Part shown: positions 13,196-25,100 of the stretch, in pieces
How the letters are laid out: each line of letters starts with the position of its first letter
Numbering within the stretch: position 1 is the stretch's first letter
Assembly: GCA_029379385.1 (NCBI GenBank)
Contig: CM055618.1
Location: 2,552,134 to 2,616,133 of the forward strand
DNA length: 64,000 nucleotides
Origin: Quillaja saponaria
Lineage: Eukaryota; Streptophyta; Magnoliopsida; Fabales; Quillajaceae
Direction: 5' to 3'
The notes under the pieces: generated by a model
What the model was told of the DNA's origin: nothing
What the model saw: the letters and a program-made list of their open reading frames with translations, nothing else
Databases searched by the model: none
Program-made: the position numbers and the translations under genes

Positions 13196-14560
13196 AACTT
13201 TTGTTGACTCCCAAGAAGCGCTTCGTTTACAGTTCTCAGCCTAACTTTGTTTTACTCAATCGGTATTTGCTAGAGACCTCCCTAATAATGTTTGAGCCTT
13301 TGTCCATTGACCTTGAATTTGCTATCCAGCTGCTTTTCTTCAGATATCTTCACAACTCCAAAAGGAAACACCGTAGTGACTATGAATGGTTTGGATGACC
13401 TTAACTTGAGCTTTCCCTGAAATAGCTTCAAACAGGAATTAAAAGTAAGACTTTCATACCAGGATCAAAGTGGTGATCCATGATCTTCTTGTCATGCTTG
13501 TTCCATATAAATCTTTGCATTTTCATATACTTGAAGCCAGAATTCATCCATCTCATTAAGTTGAAGAAGCCTTTTCTCACTAACTGCATGGAGATCAAGA
13601 TTCAGCTTCTTAATGGCTCAATATATTGTATTCTAACTCTACCGGGAGGTGGCATGCTTTCCCAAAAACTAGTCTATATGGAGACATGCTTATAGGTGTT
13701 TTATAGGCTATACGATATGCCCACAATGCATCATCCAATCTCCTGGACCAATCTTTTAGTGACGGGCATACTATTTGCTCCAAGATTTTCTTGATTTCCT
13801 GGTTGGAAAATTCAGCTTGGCCACTAGTTTATGGATGATAAGCTAGGGCAACCTTATGTGTGATTCTATATTTAACTAAAAGGGCCTCCAAGTATTTGTT
13901 GCAAAAATGGAAACCCCTATCACTAATAATAGCTCGAGGAGTTCCAAATCAAGTGAAAATTCGTGTCTTGAGGAAATTCATCATAGCTCTTGAATCATTT
14001 GTTAGCAAGGATATTGCTTCTACCCATTTTGAAACATAGTCCACTGCCACCAAGATATACTAATTGTGTATGAAGTTGGGAAGGAACCCATGAAGTCAAT
14101 TCCCCATACATTCGAAAATTTCTACTTCAAGGATGTTATTCAAAGGCATCTCATATCTTTGGGAAATATTGTCTATCCTTTGGCACCTATCACATGTAGC
14201 AACTAAATTATAAGCATCTTTATAAAGAGAAGGCCAATAAAAACCAAATTGGAGGACTTTTCCTGCAATTCACTCTTTTTTAAAACCCCCATAGTTTGAG
14301 GAATGTCAATGCTAAAGAATAATTTGAATTTCTTCCTCTGGGACACACCTTCTAAGAATCTAAATAGCACATTGCTTAAACAAGAAACAAGAAAGGGTCA
14401 TCCCATACATAATATTTAACATCATGCTAAAAAAATTTCTTTGTTGGAAATTCAAATCAGGAGGAAAAACCTTACTCACAATATAATTAACAAAATCAGC
14501 ATACCATGGCAACTTTTTCTGATCAACCAGAAAAAGTTATTCATCCATAAAATTTTCATT
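13196..14560 (-). pseudogene. Athila integrase remnant
   Basis: On the - strand the integrase core is seen at about 13640-14120: Y-H-P-stop-T-S-G-Q-A (normally HPQTSGQ), then [23 protein letters not shown] and [10 protein letters not shown]. Motifs of this kind lie in the catalytic core and C-terminal part of Ty3/gypsy integrases. An N-terminal zinc-binding His/Cys region is expected around 14150-14290, and a CH pair is visible there. The glutamine of HPQT is now a stop, consistent with CAG/CAA to TAG/TAA change. Not functional. Confidence 0.78.
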
Positions 14561-14968
14561 GATCAAGGTTTAATTAACAATTTTCTCATCACCTTCCAAC
14601 CTTGATAGATGGTCTGCCACTTAGTTTTCTATTCCTTTCTGATCTGTAATTTCTAAGTCAAACTCTTGGAAAAAGAGTATCCATCTAATTAACCTAGGCT
14701 TTGCATCCTTTTTGTCAATCAAATACTTAATTGTGGAGTGGTCAATATAAATAATAACTTCAGTTCTAATTAGATAAGATCGAAATTTATCAAAAGCAAG
14801 CACTGCTACTAATAATTCTTTTTCTGTGGTGGTGTGATTGAGCTGAGCCCCAATCAATATCTTACAAGCATAATAAATAGAGTGAAAGACCTTATCCGTT
14901 CGTTGTCCTAATATTGTACCTACCTCATAGTCATTAGCAACGCACATAATTCAAATGGTAGGTTCCAA
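14561..14968 (-). pseudogene. Athila RNase H remnant
   Basis: An open stretch of 108 codons (14621-14947) starts [16 protein letters not shown]. It continues with [23 protein letters not shown], then AFDKFRSYL and [10 protein letters not shown], ending in ITDQKGIEN. This is the RNase H domain of Ty3/gypsy pol: the TTEKELLA-type block carries the catalytic Glu and YIDHS the following Asp. The canonical ASDYAVGA start is altered to ANDYEVGT. The fragment is open but isolated by stops on both sides. Confidence 0.85.
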
Positions 14969-15932
14969 TTAGGAGTCATAATTATTATAGCAGTGATTAA
15001 TCTTTGTTTTAACTTTAAAAATGCAGTTAGACTTAAAATCAAAGGGAATGTCTTTTTCTAAAAGGTTACATAGTGGTTTTGAAATTTTTGAAATATCCAT
15101 AATGAATCGCTTATAAAAACTTACATGCCCAAGAAAGCTTCTAATACTTTTAACTGAACTAGGTGGTAGGAGTTTCTCTATTGCTTCAATCTTAGCCTTA
15201 TCCACCTCTATGCCATTGCTAGACACCTTATGTCCTAACACAATCCCTTCTTCTACCAAAAAATGTCACTTTTCACAATTCAAGACTAAATGGTATCTTC
15301 ATATAGTTTAAGCACGCATTTTAAATTATGGAGACAGCTATCAAAAGAATTCCCAAAACAGAAAAATCATCCATGAACATCTCAGGACTTTGCTCAACCA
15401 TATCAGTAAAAATAGCCATCATGCATCTTTGAAAATTGGCAAATGCATTACATAAACTAAACGACATCCTTCTAAAAGAGAAAGTGCCAAAGGGACAAGT
15501 AAAGGTGGTCTTTTCTTTGTCCTTTGGGGCTATAGCTATTTGGTTATACCACTAATAACCAGCTAAATAACAGTAGAACTGCTTACCTGCTAATCAATCA
15601 AGCATTTGATCGATAAAGGGAAGAGGAAAATGGTCTTTCCTTGTGGCCTTATTGAGCTTACAATAGTCCATGCATACTCGCCATCCGGTCACGGTCCTTA
15701 TAGGGATGAGTTCATTCTTAGTGTTAGACACAATTGTCATCATTCCTTTTTTTGGTACGCACTGAATTGGGCTTCCCCGTAAGCTATCTGAAATAGGGTA
15801 TATGATACCCGCATCTAACAACTTTATCACTTCTTTCTTGACTATCTCTTTCACGATTGGATTGAGTCTTCTATGATGCTCAATGGTTACTTTGTGATTG
15901 TCCTCTATCAAAATTTTATGCATGCAAAACAA
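14969..15932 (-). pseudogene. Athila reverse transcriptase remnant
   Basis: The RT N-terminal part (15594-15932) shows RRLNPIVKEIVKKEVIKLLDAGIIYPISDS, and later VTGWRVCMDYCKLNKAT with DHFPLPFIDQMLD. The catalytic box on the - strand at about 15360-15385 reads M-F-M-D-D-F-S-V-F, the FMDD form usual in Athila. The thumb/connection region (14969-15259) shows GHKVSSNGIEVDKAKIEAI and IRSFLGHVSFYKRFI. Frames change at least twice. The motif spelling is the main basis for the Athila assignment. Confidence 0.88.
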
Positions 15933-16179
15933 AGGACTTATGCCTTTAATGTCGGCTATGGTCCATCCTAGTGCGCTCTTGTGTTCTCTTAATACACAAA
16001 GGAATGACTCTTCCTATATATTAGTAAGAGCAAAAGAAATAATAACTGGCAAAGTAGATGCTAGACCAACAAAAGCATACCTGAGGTGTGGTGGCAACGA
16101 TTTTAGTTTCAACATAAGTGGTTATTCAATGGAAGGCTTGGAAACCGAAGGTGTGAAGCCGAAGGTGTGAAGCCGAATG

Positions 16180-16330
16180 TGTGAAGCCAAAATGTCAAGA
16201 GATTCAAACTTGAAGTTTGACCTTGCTATGAAAGGTGAAGTATCTAACAATTTCGTGCACTCAACAAAATCATCATCTTCTCTATTAGTATTTGAAATTA
16301 TAGATGCTTCAAGATGATCAAATAGGATAA
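16180..16330. other. Linker between Athila protease and RT with small tandem repeat
   Basis: A short direct repeat around 16136-16190 (gaaccgaaggtgtgaagcc repeated with small changes) lies between the protease-side and RT-side fragments. No domain is present. Confidence 0.45.
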
Positions 16331-16339
16331 TTATCTAAA

Positions 16340-16925
16340 AATACCTTTTAAGTTATTTCATTCACCACTTCAAAAGCAAAACATTCTTCATGGTCAATAG
16401 GAAATTTCATAGCGTTAAAAACATTAAACGTTACCTCTTGATCTTGAACCCTCATGGTAACCTCACATTTTTGCACATTAATTAGGGTTCTATTTATACC
16501 TAAGAAAGTTTTCCCAAGAATGATAGGGATTTCCCTATCTTCTTCCATGTCAAGTACAATAAAATTAGCAGGAAAAATTAGTTTATCAACTTTTACTAGC
16601 ATATCCTCTATTGTTCCCCTTGGACAGGTTAAAGACTTATCAGCTAATCGCAATGTGACTGATGTTGGCTTAACTTCCCCCAAACCCAATATTCAATATA
16701 TAGACAAAGACAATAAATTAATACTAGCTTATAGATCACATAAACCCTTACAAAAAAAATTAAGTACCCATAATACAAAACTATCTGGATCCTTTAACTT
16801 TGGTAGGAGTTTCCTTTGTAGTATGGCATTACATTCTTTAGTGAGAGCAACTGTTTCATACTCACCCAACCTCCTCTTCTTGGACATGATGTCCTTTATT
16901 AACTTGACATAGCTCAGCATTTGCT
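16340..16925 (-). pseudogene. Athila protease region remnant
   Basis: On the - strand a retropepsin-type active site is recognisable near 16727-16742 as C-D-L-stop-A-S (normally DLGAS). It is followed by GLGEVKPTSVTLRLADKSL, GTIEDMLVKVDKLIFPANF and IPIILGKTFL (16348-16689). The last part corresponds to the conserved flap/C-terminal portion found after DLGAS in Athila pol. The active-site Gly codon has become a stop. Upstream, 16729-16920 shows a decayed KERRLGEYETVALT-type block that normally precedes the protease. Confidence 0.83.
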
Positions 16926-18560
16926 CTAAAGCTTCAGCAAATAGGAGATGTTGATATGAAGATTTTTGAACACTTCTGGGAATTTTTGGAATTGCTTGTC
17001 AAGATTTTTCTTTTGAAATCTTTGAGAAGAAGGTAATTGAGAAGTAGGCACAGCAAATTCATTAGGTTGATCTTTTTCCTTATTCTTTGAAGTGTCTACT
17101 TCAATTGGTTTATTCACAAATTCAGCTTTTTTATTTGGCTCCTCAATTGTCTTACCACTTCTAATGGTGATAGCCTTGCATTGCTCTTTGTCTTTCCTTG
17201 GATTAGGCTCGGTGTCACTAAGGAGGGCTCCTTGAGTCCTATTTGTGGGAGCATTGGCCGGCTGGCCTATTTGTGTTTCAAGAATTCTTAAGAAAGCTGC
17301 TTGACTTTGAATTACTGAATCTGTCCTTGACATGTATTGCATGAACATGTCCTCCAAGGATGGCTTTTTCTTAGGTGTAGCCATAGGTCTTGTTTATGGT
17401 TGAAAACAGGGAGGATAGTTATGCTTTTGTAGTATTTGCAATCCCTTGATTTGTTCAATTGAAATTTGAACAGTTTCTCCATCCTAGGTTACAACTGATG
17501 GAAAAATGGTTGTTTTGCCTATTATAATTGTCCATTTATTGCACTATTTTGGTGTTTGGGCATTGGTCACTAGTACAGTCCATCTCCCCATATTTCGCAA
17601 GCCAAGACTTAATTCTTGATTGTTAGAACCCCAAGAGTATCAAATCTTTTAGCTAGACCAGTCACTTGTGCCATTAAGGCAGTGAGAGTGTCTAACTCAT
17701 GTATCCCAGCCACTCTACGAGTTGCAAGTCACTCAGATGGTCATTAATAATTGTATAAAGCCATTGCTTCCAACAGCTCATAGGCTTCATCAATAGACTT
17801 TCCTATTAATGCACTACCAGCTGCAGCATCAATGACTATTCTTGTTTGGCTAACCAAACCATTATAAAAGGTTTGGACTTATTACCACTTTGGAATAACA
17901 TGGTGGGGAGTACTATCTCAACAAGTCTTTGTATCTTTCCCATGCTTCATAGAAAGATTCTTAGTCTTGTTGCGTGAATGAGGTGATTTTATTACGTAAC
18001 TTAGCTGTTTTAGCAGGTAGAAAGAACTTTACCAAGAACTTTTGAGCCAGGTCCATCCAAGTGGTGATGGAATGGGATGGAAAGGGGTACAGCTAACTTC
18101 TTGCCTTATTTTGAAGTGAGAAAAGGAAAAGCCTTAGACAAATGGCATCGTCAGGAATGCCATTACATTTGAAGGTGTCGCACAACTCTAAGAACATCAC
18201 CAAATGGGCATTTAGGTCATCATTTGGAAGGCCAGCAAATTGCGCCATTTGTTGGATCATCTAAATCTAAGCAGGCTTAATTTCAAAGTTGTTAGCTTGA
18301 ATTGTTGGTCATTGGATGCTAGAATGAAAGCCTTCCACTAATAGGACATCATAGTCCCTCAAAGCCTAGACTCTTGTTTGCCAGCTGGATTTTTCATAGT
18401 AGCATGTTGGTTCTGCTTTCGAAATCTTCTAATTGTCTTTTCGATCTCGAGATTAAAAGGAACAACTTCTAATCTACGAGTTCATCACACAAACCTGAAA
18501 CACAAAATAAAAATTTGAATTAAAAAATAAAATTGGCTAGTATTAATATCAACAATAATA
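16926..18560 (-). pseudogene. Athila gag remnant
   Basis: The downstream open stretch (16926-17384, 152 codons) begins MATPKKKPSLEDMFMQYM. It contains LETQIGQPANA and KEQCKAITIRSGK, the usual C-terminal gag text of Athila-like elements. Further upstream on the - strand (about 17890-18010), FTQQD-stop-ESFYEAWERYKDLL marks the core gag domain, also interrupted by a stop. The remaining sequence up to the primer binding site has many stops. Gag would form the particle that packages element RNA; this copy cannot. Confidence 0.83.
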
Positions 18561-18567
18561 GAATAAT

Positions 18568-18585
18568 TCCCTGGCAATGACACCA
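18568..18585 (-). other. Primer binding site, tRNA-Asp type
   Basis: On the - strand the sequence reads TGGTGTCATTGCCAGGGA, six bases inside the 5' LTR. It differs at four positions from the tRNA-Asp-complementary TGGCGCCGTTGCCGGGGA used by Athila-like elements. All four changes are C-to-T or G-to-A. Confidence 0.82.
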
Positions 18586-18591
18586 AAAACT

Positions 18592-20150
18592 TGTTATTAG
18601 AATTACTACGCAAGCACACGTATGGTTTAAACAAGCAATAAAGAGTAAGTGAGATTGTTCCCATGAGAAATTAAGTTTATCAAGTCAAGTACTAAAATTT
18701 ACCAATTCTAAAATTATCTAGAGAATTGAATAATTGAGATTTATGATTAAAATAAAGCAAACAAATAAAATAACTGAATTTGAGATTATGTAGACAAGGC
18801 CTAGGAATATGATTTCACTCACACTTCATTGAATTATTTTTATCTTACATGTTTAGTTATGATATTATATTATTAACCTAGGGTTTCAAGTTAATTATAA
18901 GAATCTTTCAATTACTTATAATTCACACCTTATTTAATCAATTCACTATATGTGTATGAGAACTAAATTAAATAAGATTCATTAAAAACAACCCTAATAG
19001 GTTACACATCATATATAGGTATATGTCTATCCTATATGCGAATCAAATTCAATCAATAAAGTGAAAGAATTCAAACATATGCTATATCACTCAAGGCTAA
19101 CCTAGATTTACTTCGTCAAGGTTCCTCTAGATTGCCAGATCTATCTAATTGGTAATCAAGCATTTAGAAAAAATAAACATGGAACGATATAAATAACATA
19201 AATACCAAAACCTAAGCAATCCATAAATAAAACTAAATCAAATTACATGTGTGTCCCATCATAAACCTAGAAAAAGGTTTTAGTTCATGCTACTAGATGT
19301 AAACTTGACTACAACTATGCAAATTATTATGAACATACAAAGAAACTAAAAAGAAATGGAGGAATAAGGAAAAACTATAAAGATGGCGATCTTTAAGCTC
19401 CCTGAAATCCCTTGCTCCTCTAGCTCTAAAGCATGCTCAATCTCTTCTCTATCATGAACTCCAGACTATATCTAAACCTTTTCCATCCTCTCTTATTTAT
19501 AGCCTTTTTCCTTCTATTTTGGATAAACTAGAAGTCTTCAAACTCCTTAAAATCCATACAAATGTCGTAGCTCAAACATACATGGCGCTGCGGCTTTACA
19601 GGATCTATATAATCTCAATAGGACTCATCCTTTGTCACGCCGTAGCCTCACACTTCTAGGCTCTGCGGCATCATTGCATTGTTTAGTTTACAAAATTTGT
19701 CATTCCTTTGAAGCTATGGCTTCTTCCTCATTGCGTTGCAGCTTTAAGCTTCCTGCGCTACGACTTCAAGCTCCCTAACTTATGTACTTATTTCCCTTTG
19801 TATTAGTGTTATGACTTCATGATGGTGGCACTGCAGTATTGTTCTCTCTACCTTTTTCCCTTAATTCTTCCTTTTGGGGTGCCTTGCCTTCATTTTATAT
19901 GGTGTTGGGTGCCAAATCAGCTTCCTTTCTTTAATTCATACTAGGACATTACAAAGACACCTAAAACAAATTAAATATCAAAATTTGGAAAATTAGTCCT
20001 AATTAAGATAAAAACTCTACAAAATCCCTAAAATCAACCAAAAACAACTCTAACACTATATTTAACTAGTACTCTAACTAAAATATCGTGATTAGGATCA
20101 ATTATGAATTAAATTTATAGTAAAATAACTCAATTATTCCAGAGTTATCA
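18592..20150 (-). repeat. 5' LTR of the Athila-like element
   Basis: In element orientation it starts TGATAACTCTGG and ends ...AATAACA, so it keeps the TG...CA ends. It is 1559 bases long against 1566 for the other LTR. Internal landmarks shared with 8126-9691 include aaataaagcaaacaaat, gggtt-caagttaattataag and ggttacacat. No long reading frame is present. Confidence 0.92.
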
Positions 20151-22180
20151 ACTCCCTAAGAGCTTTAGAAAAGCATAAAGCCCAATATGTCATATTTCAA
20201 AGCTTTTAGCTACAAGTGCTATATCCTGAATAATAACAAGGATAATCTTGGAAAATTTTATGCAAAATTAGATGAAAGAATCTTTGTTGGTTACTTTACA
20301 TCTAACAAAACTTACAGAGTCTATAACAAAAGAACTATAGTTGTCAAAGAATCCATTCATGTACAATTTGATGAAACTGAAAACTTTAAATCTAAAGATG
20401 ATAATGACGATGCAAAAGTTGCAAAAGACATGCCTTAGAAATACAAAGCTCAGAACGTGATTGAAAATAAAGAAGCTGAGATTGCAGAAAAACAAGTTTG
20501 AACGAGTTTCGAAGGAAACTCTAGAATAAGAATTTGAAGTTGAAACTGGTCAAGAACTAGCTCAACAACCTAAGGATTGGAGAACTATGAGACATCACCC
20601 TATTGATCAAATTATAAGTAATCCAACCAAAGGAGTAAGAACCATATTATCATACAAGAATGCCAGTGCCCATGTAGCTTTTCTATCTCAGCTAGAACCA
20701 AAGTACTTTGTAGATGATGAAGATGATAGGTTCTAGATGCTAGCAAGGGAAGAGGAATTGAACCAGTTTGAACGAAACAAGGTTTGGAACTTAGTTTATA
20801 GACCTAAAAATTTGTCAGTCATTAGCACTAAATGGGTATTTAGAAACAAAATGGACTAAAATAACATAATGATAAGAAACAAAACAAGGTTAGTTACCCA
20901 AGGTTATAACCAAGAAGAAGATATTGATTTCAATGAAACCTATGCTCCTGTAGCTAGACTTGAATCTATATACGTAAGCTACTTACTTATGCTTGCACTA
21001 TGAATTTTGAGCTTTATCAAATGAACGTAAAGAGTGTGTTTTTAAATGGTTTTATTGAGGAGAAAGTTTATGTTGAACAACCTTCAAGATTTGAAAAGCT
21101 TGATTTTTCAAACCATGTGTATGAAATTTCAAAAGCTCTTTATGGTTTAAAACAAGCTTCATGAGCTTGGTATGAAAGTTTGAGCAAGTTTCTAATTTAG
21201 AATGATTTTGTAAAAGGCAAAGTTAATATAACATTATTTACAAAATCAAAGGAAAATGAATTGATCATTGTACAACTATTTGGATGATATTATCTTCGAA
21301 ACTACTAATAAGAGTTTGTGCAATGATTTTGCTAAGTGTATGCAAAGATAATTTGAGATGAGTATGATGGGAGAGCTCAACTACTTTCTCGGATTACAAA
21401 TAAAGCAAACCAAAGAAGGGATATTCATAAACTAAGCAAAGTATACAAGAGATCTACTCAAAAGCTTTATGGATAACTCCAAAGAAATGAAAACTCCTAT
21501 GCATTCATCCACTAAACTTAACAAATATGAAAAAGGTAAGCTTGTAGATAAGAAGATGTGTTGAGGTATGGTCAGATTACTCCTCTATCTTACTACAAGT
21601 AGACCTAACATTATGTTTAGTGTAAGTCTATGTGCTTAATTTCAATATAGTCCAAGAGAATCTCAATTGATTGTGGTGAAAAGGATTCTAAGATATCTCA
21701 TTGGAGCTGTGAACCTAGGATTATAGTATCCTAGACATACTACATGTGAATTGCTAAGATTCTTTGATGCTAACTTTGCAAGCTGTAAGGTTGACAGAAA
21801 AAGTACAAGTGATACTTGTCAATTTCTTAGATTAACCTCAGTTTCATTGCATAACATGAATCAGAATTCAGTGCAAAAGCGAAATATATTGCAACTAGAA
21901 GCTACTATGCACAAGTTCTATGGATGAAACAACAGACTCAGAACTATAATTGAAAACTTAAGATGACAATATTATTGCTATAAATCTATCCAAGGATCCA
22001 GTTCAACACTCAAGAAACAAGCATATAGAAATCAGACATCATTTCTTAAGAGATCAGGTACAGAAATATGATACTATTCTTGAATTTATTGATACAAAAA
22101 ATCAATTAGTCAATATTTTCACTAAGCCATTAAGTGAAGATAGATTTTATCCATTAAGGTGAGAAATTGGTATGACAAAC
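20151..22180 (+). pseudogene. Copia pol continuation: integrase C-terminus, RT and RNase H
   Basis: After the Athila insertion the frame resumes as T-P-stop-E-L-stop-K, then MSYFKAFSYKC and DNLGKFYAKLDE with VYNKRTIVVKESIHVQFDE, the end of copia integrase. RT follows: [55 protein letters not shown], then VFLNGFIEEKVYVEQP and ISKALYGLKQAS-stop-AW. The catalytic box at about 21277-21291 is Y-L-D-D after a frameshift (usually YVDD). RNase H pieces extend to KHIEIRHHFLRDQ, NIFTKPLSEDRFYPLR and EIGMT, where a solo LTR interrupts. The text closely follows SIRE-type pol but contains many stops. Confidence 0.9.
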
Positions 22181-25100
22181 TGATGTGGATTTTACCTAAG
22201 CAAAGCGCACGTATCTTCCTCAAGTAATATAGAGTAAGTAGATATCGTTCCCACGAGGAGTTTTCAAATATTATGCTACGTATTAAAATTACCAATTCCA
22301 ATTTTATTCAAACAAGTAAGATTTGGGTAAATTATGAACTAATTAAAAACTGAAAGCAAATTAACAAACAAATAAACTAGAGATAAACCTAGAACTACAA
22401 CTTCCCTCAACATTCCACTTGAATTATTATCATCCTTTCTTGCTTAGTTATGGAAAAGAATTATTAACCTAGGGTTCTAAATCAATTATAAGCACATTTC
22501 TATGTCTTATAAATATATCTTACTTAATCAGTTCAGTATATTTCTATATGAATTAAATTAAACAAGTCATTAAGATTTGACCTAATTTGGCTACACAAGA
22601 CATATATGTTATAACCCAATAATTTAATGTACGTTATAGAATATTCGTATGTTGTTATGACCTTCACAACCCAGTAACGTAATAATCGAGTTTTAGAGAT
22701 GATGTGTAAAATTTCAGTTATAAAATGACAAACACATAAATAAATTAAATAAGTAACAGTGCAAGTAAATATCCTTGAACCTAACAACTTAACTTAAGTT
22801 TCGAGTTATGCTATGTAAATCGTCGTGGCTGATTAAATAATCATTTTTCATAAGTGAACTAAAATAAAAGATTGTTTGAATTTATGAATATGTATAGGTA
22901 TGTATATTAATTAAATTTTTCTTCCTAATTGAGTAAGTTATAACTTGTAGCTAATTGTAAATTTGATATCTATGAGTAGAACAAATTTGTAATAAATTTA
23001 AATATTTAAATGTAAGTTTGTATATATATATATACACTTACAACCAAGATTAAATTTGAGTCTTAATTTTAAAAACCATTGATTTTGACCTCATTGATCG
23101 AGTTTATTTTTATTTATTTATTTATTTTTCAAAACGTGTAAATTTTAGTAGTAAACAAGGTAGTAGTGTAATTAAAGGTATAAACGGTATTTTAGTGTAT
23201 ATTTTAGAAGGTTCGTACGTAACTTGTGTATATTATGCGTATATATATGTGATTAGGAATTAATTCTCATTATGTCCTAGGTGGACATAAGAAGTTGAAA
23301 ATTTACATATATAAATTTTATTGAGGGATGTCAAGTGTGTAGATAAAAGAGTAAACTAGAAAAAAAAATTATATATATATATACCAATATTTAATATAGA
23401 CCACATAATAAAATTTTTGACTCCTTGACTTTGTATTTCATCTTATTTTAATTTAATTTGTTCTTTTTCCTTGCCTTCTCTTGCTTGGCCGATTGTGGCT
23501 TCTTTATTCTTGGTCTCTACCACCTCTTTTCTTGTTGACTTCCCCTATTTTTGTCTTTATAATTTCCTTGCTGGCCGAAAGTTCTAACCCTCCCTTCCTG
23601 CTTGTGCAACTTCATTCCTCCTTGCTTGTAGCCATGTATGTGCATGTGTGTGGGCCAACAGCAGCTTTATTTTCGCAACTAACCTCTTCCTCTCGTCTTC
23701 TAGCTACCTTTTTACCATTGAGTTCTTGTTTTAGAAGTTGTAGCAGCAGCTTGGCCAAGAGATTCACTTGCTGCCAGTAGTAGTTGTGTGACAGCAGCGG
23801 CCTCCTCCTTGCCATGCAGCTTTATCTAACCTCCATTCCTGGCCATTCAGTTGGTGGTTAAGATAGGAGGGTTCTTGAGGCAGTGGTGGCTAGGAGCATT
23901 ACTGCTACAAGCTGATTCTCTTCCAGCCGCAGTAGCCTCTTGGTCTTTTGATGGTAGTTTTTCTAGCTTAGAATCCTAATTCTTTTGATGTTTGCGATTG
24001 ATTGATAACTTAGGCTTAGGGATTAAGGAAATGCTAGATGAAAGTTTAAGAACAAAGGGTGAAAATCAGCGTCTAAGTGGTATGTAAATATATAAATATA
24101 CATACTTATTAATTGAAATAATTTATGTATCCAAGTTATTTGACAAAATGTCTACAAGAAAATTTATTGAGTATAATGAATAGAATTTGACAGATTTCAT
24201 GGGTGAAAGAAATTCATTATTTTGAATGTCTTCTAGGCTGAATTAAATTAAGAGTTCAAAAGATAAAATGTAGCTTATAGTCTTGAAATGTTTTCTACAA
24301 AATTTCATAGCTTGGTTCCAAATATGTTGTGAGTTATAGCTATTAGACTCTGGCTAGGTCAGGCAGGATTCATAGTGCCCTGTTTTTGGTTCATGTAAGA
24401 AATTGAGTGGGTTCATGACAAATTCTAGGAAAAGTTTCTAAATAATAAAGATAGATATACTTGTCTATTAATAAACCTAATAAATGGAATCAGATTTCAT
24501 TTTTCCTAAAGAAAGTTATGTTCAATTAAGATAAGGTCAAAGCTGTCAAAAATCTTACGTGTTACAGAATTTGATGCAACTTCAAACAATAAACTGTATT
24601 GATATACAAATCTAAAAATTACCAATGATATACCATTATAAAGCTACATATGTCTAGTATTTTTTTTATGAAACAGGATTCGGAGTTTCCTAGAGAAAGA
24701 TATGACCATTAAAGTAGACACTGGTCCAAACCCCAAGTTTGGACAATTTCAACATCTCTAACTCACTAAATGCTTTTTATCTTTTCTAATGATTTCTTCT
24801 ACCCTATGTATTGTCAAGACATTTAAAATTACCCTTTATTATTAACCCTATCATACAAAGTCCAATTCATATTAATTGGCATGTAATAGCTTAATGGAAA
24901 ACTTTCATAAAAAAACCTATACAAGATGAGATATAAGCTTAGTAACTAAAAGATTATAACAATAACGTTTATGAACTAAATATTATATGGGTATATGAAT
25001 TTTAGTTCTGAATACTAATGTGGACCTGATGAGATGCGTGGACACAAGTGTGAGTGACGAATGAATCAGTTACGGGTGAGTGGTTAATTGCTGTCTTTAG

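Larger units (their letters stand above)
8126..20150 (-). mobile_element. Athila-like Ty3/gypsy retrotransposon, complete but degenerate, 12.0 kb
   Basis: Two directly repeated LTRs (8126-9691 and 18592-20150) flank an internal region whose - strand reads gag, protease, RT, RNase H, integrase and an Athila-type 3' ORF, in that order. A tRNA-Asp-like primer binding site lies beside the right LTR (the 5' LTR) and a G-rich polypurine tract beside the left one. Flanking pentamers are TCTCA (8121-8125) and ACTCC (20151-20155), 3 of 5 identical. This is acceptable as an eroded target-site duplication because the copia frame rejoins there. By eye the LTRs are about 88% identical over their first 300 bases, so this is an old insertion. 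All genes contain stops. Confidence 0.9.

Noticed and set aside
15898..16170. 90-codon + strand frame
   Set aside because: Antisense to the Athila RT leader; composition gives no independent support.
16454..16912. 152-codon + strand frame
   Set aside because: Antisense shadow of the Athila protease region, which carries recognisable family motifs on the - strand.
23481..23815. 99-codon + strand and 67-codon - strand frames with hydrophobic content
   Set aside because: They lie in a pyrimidine-rich leader-like part of the long solo LTR; no homologous frame is evident in the second copy, so coding is unlikely.
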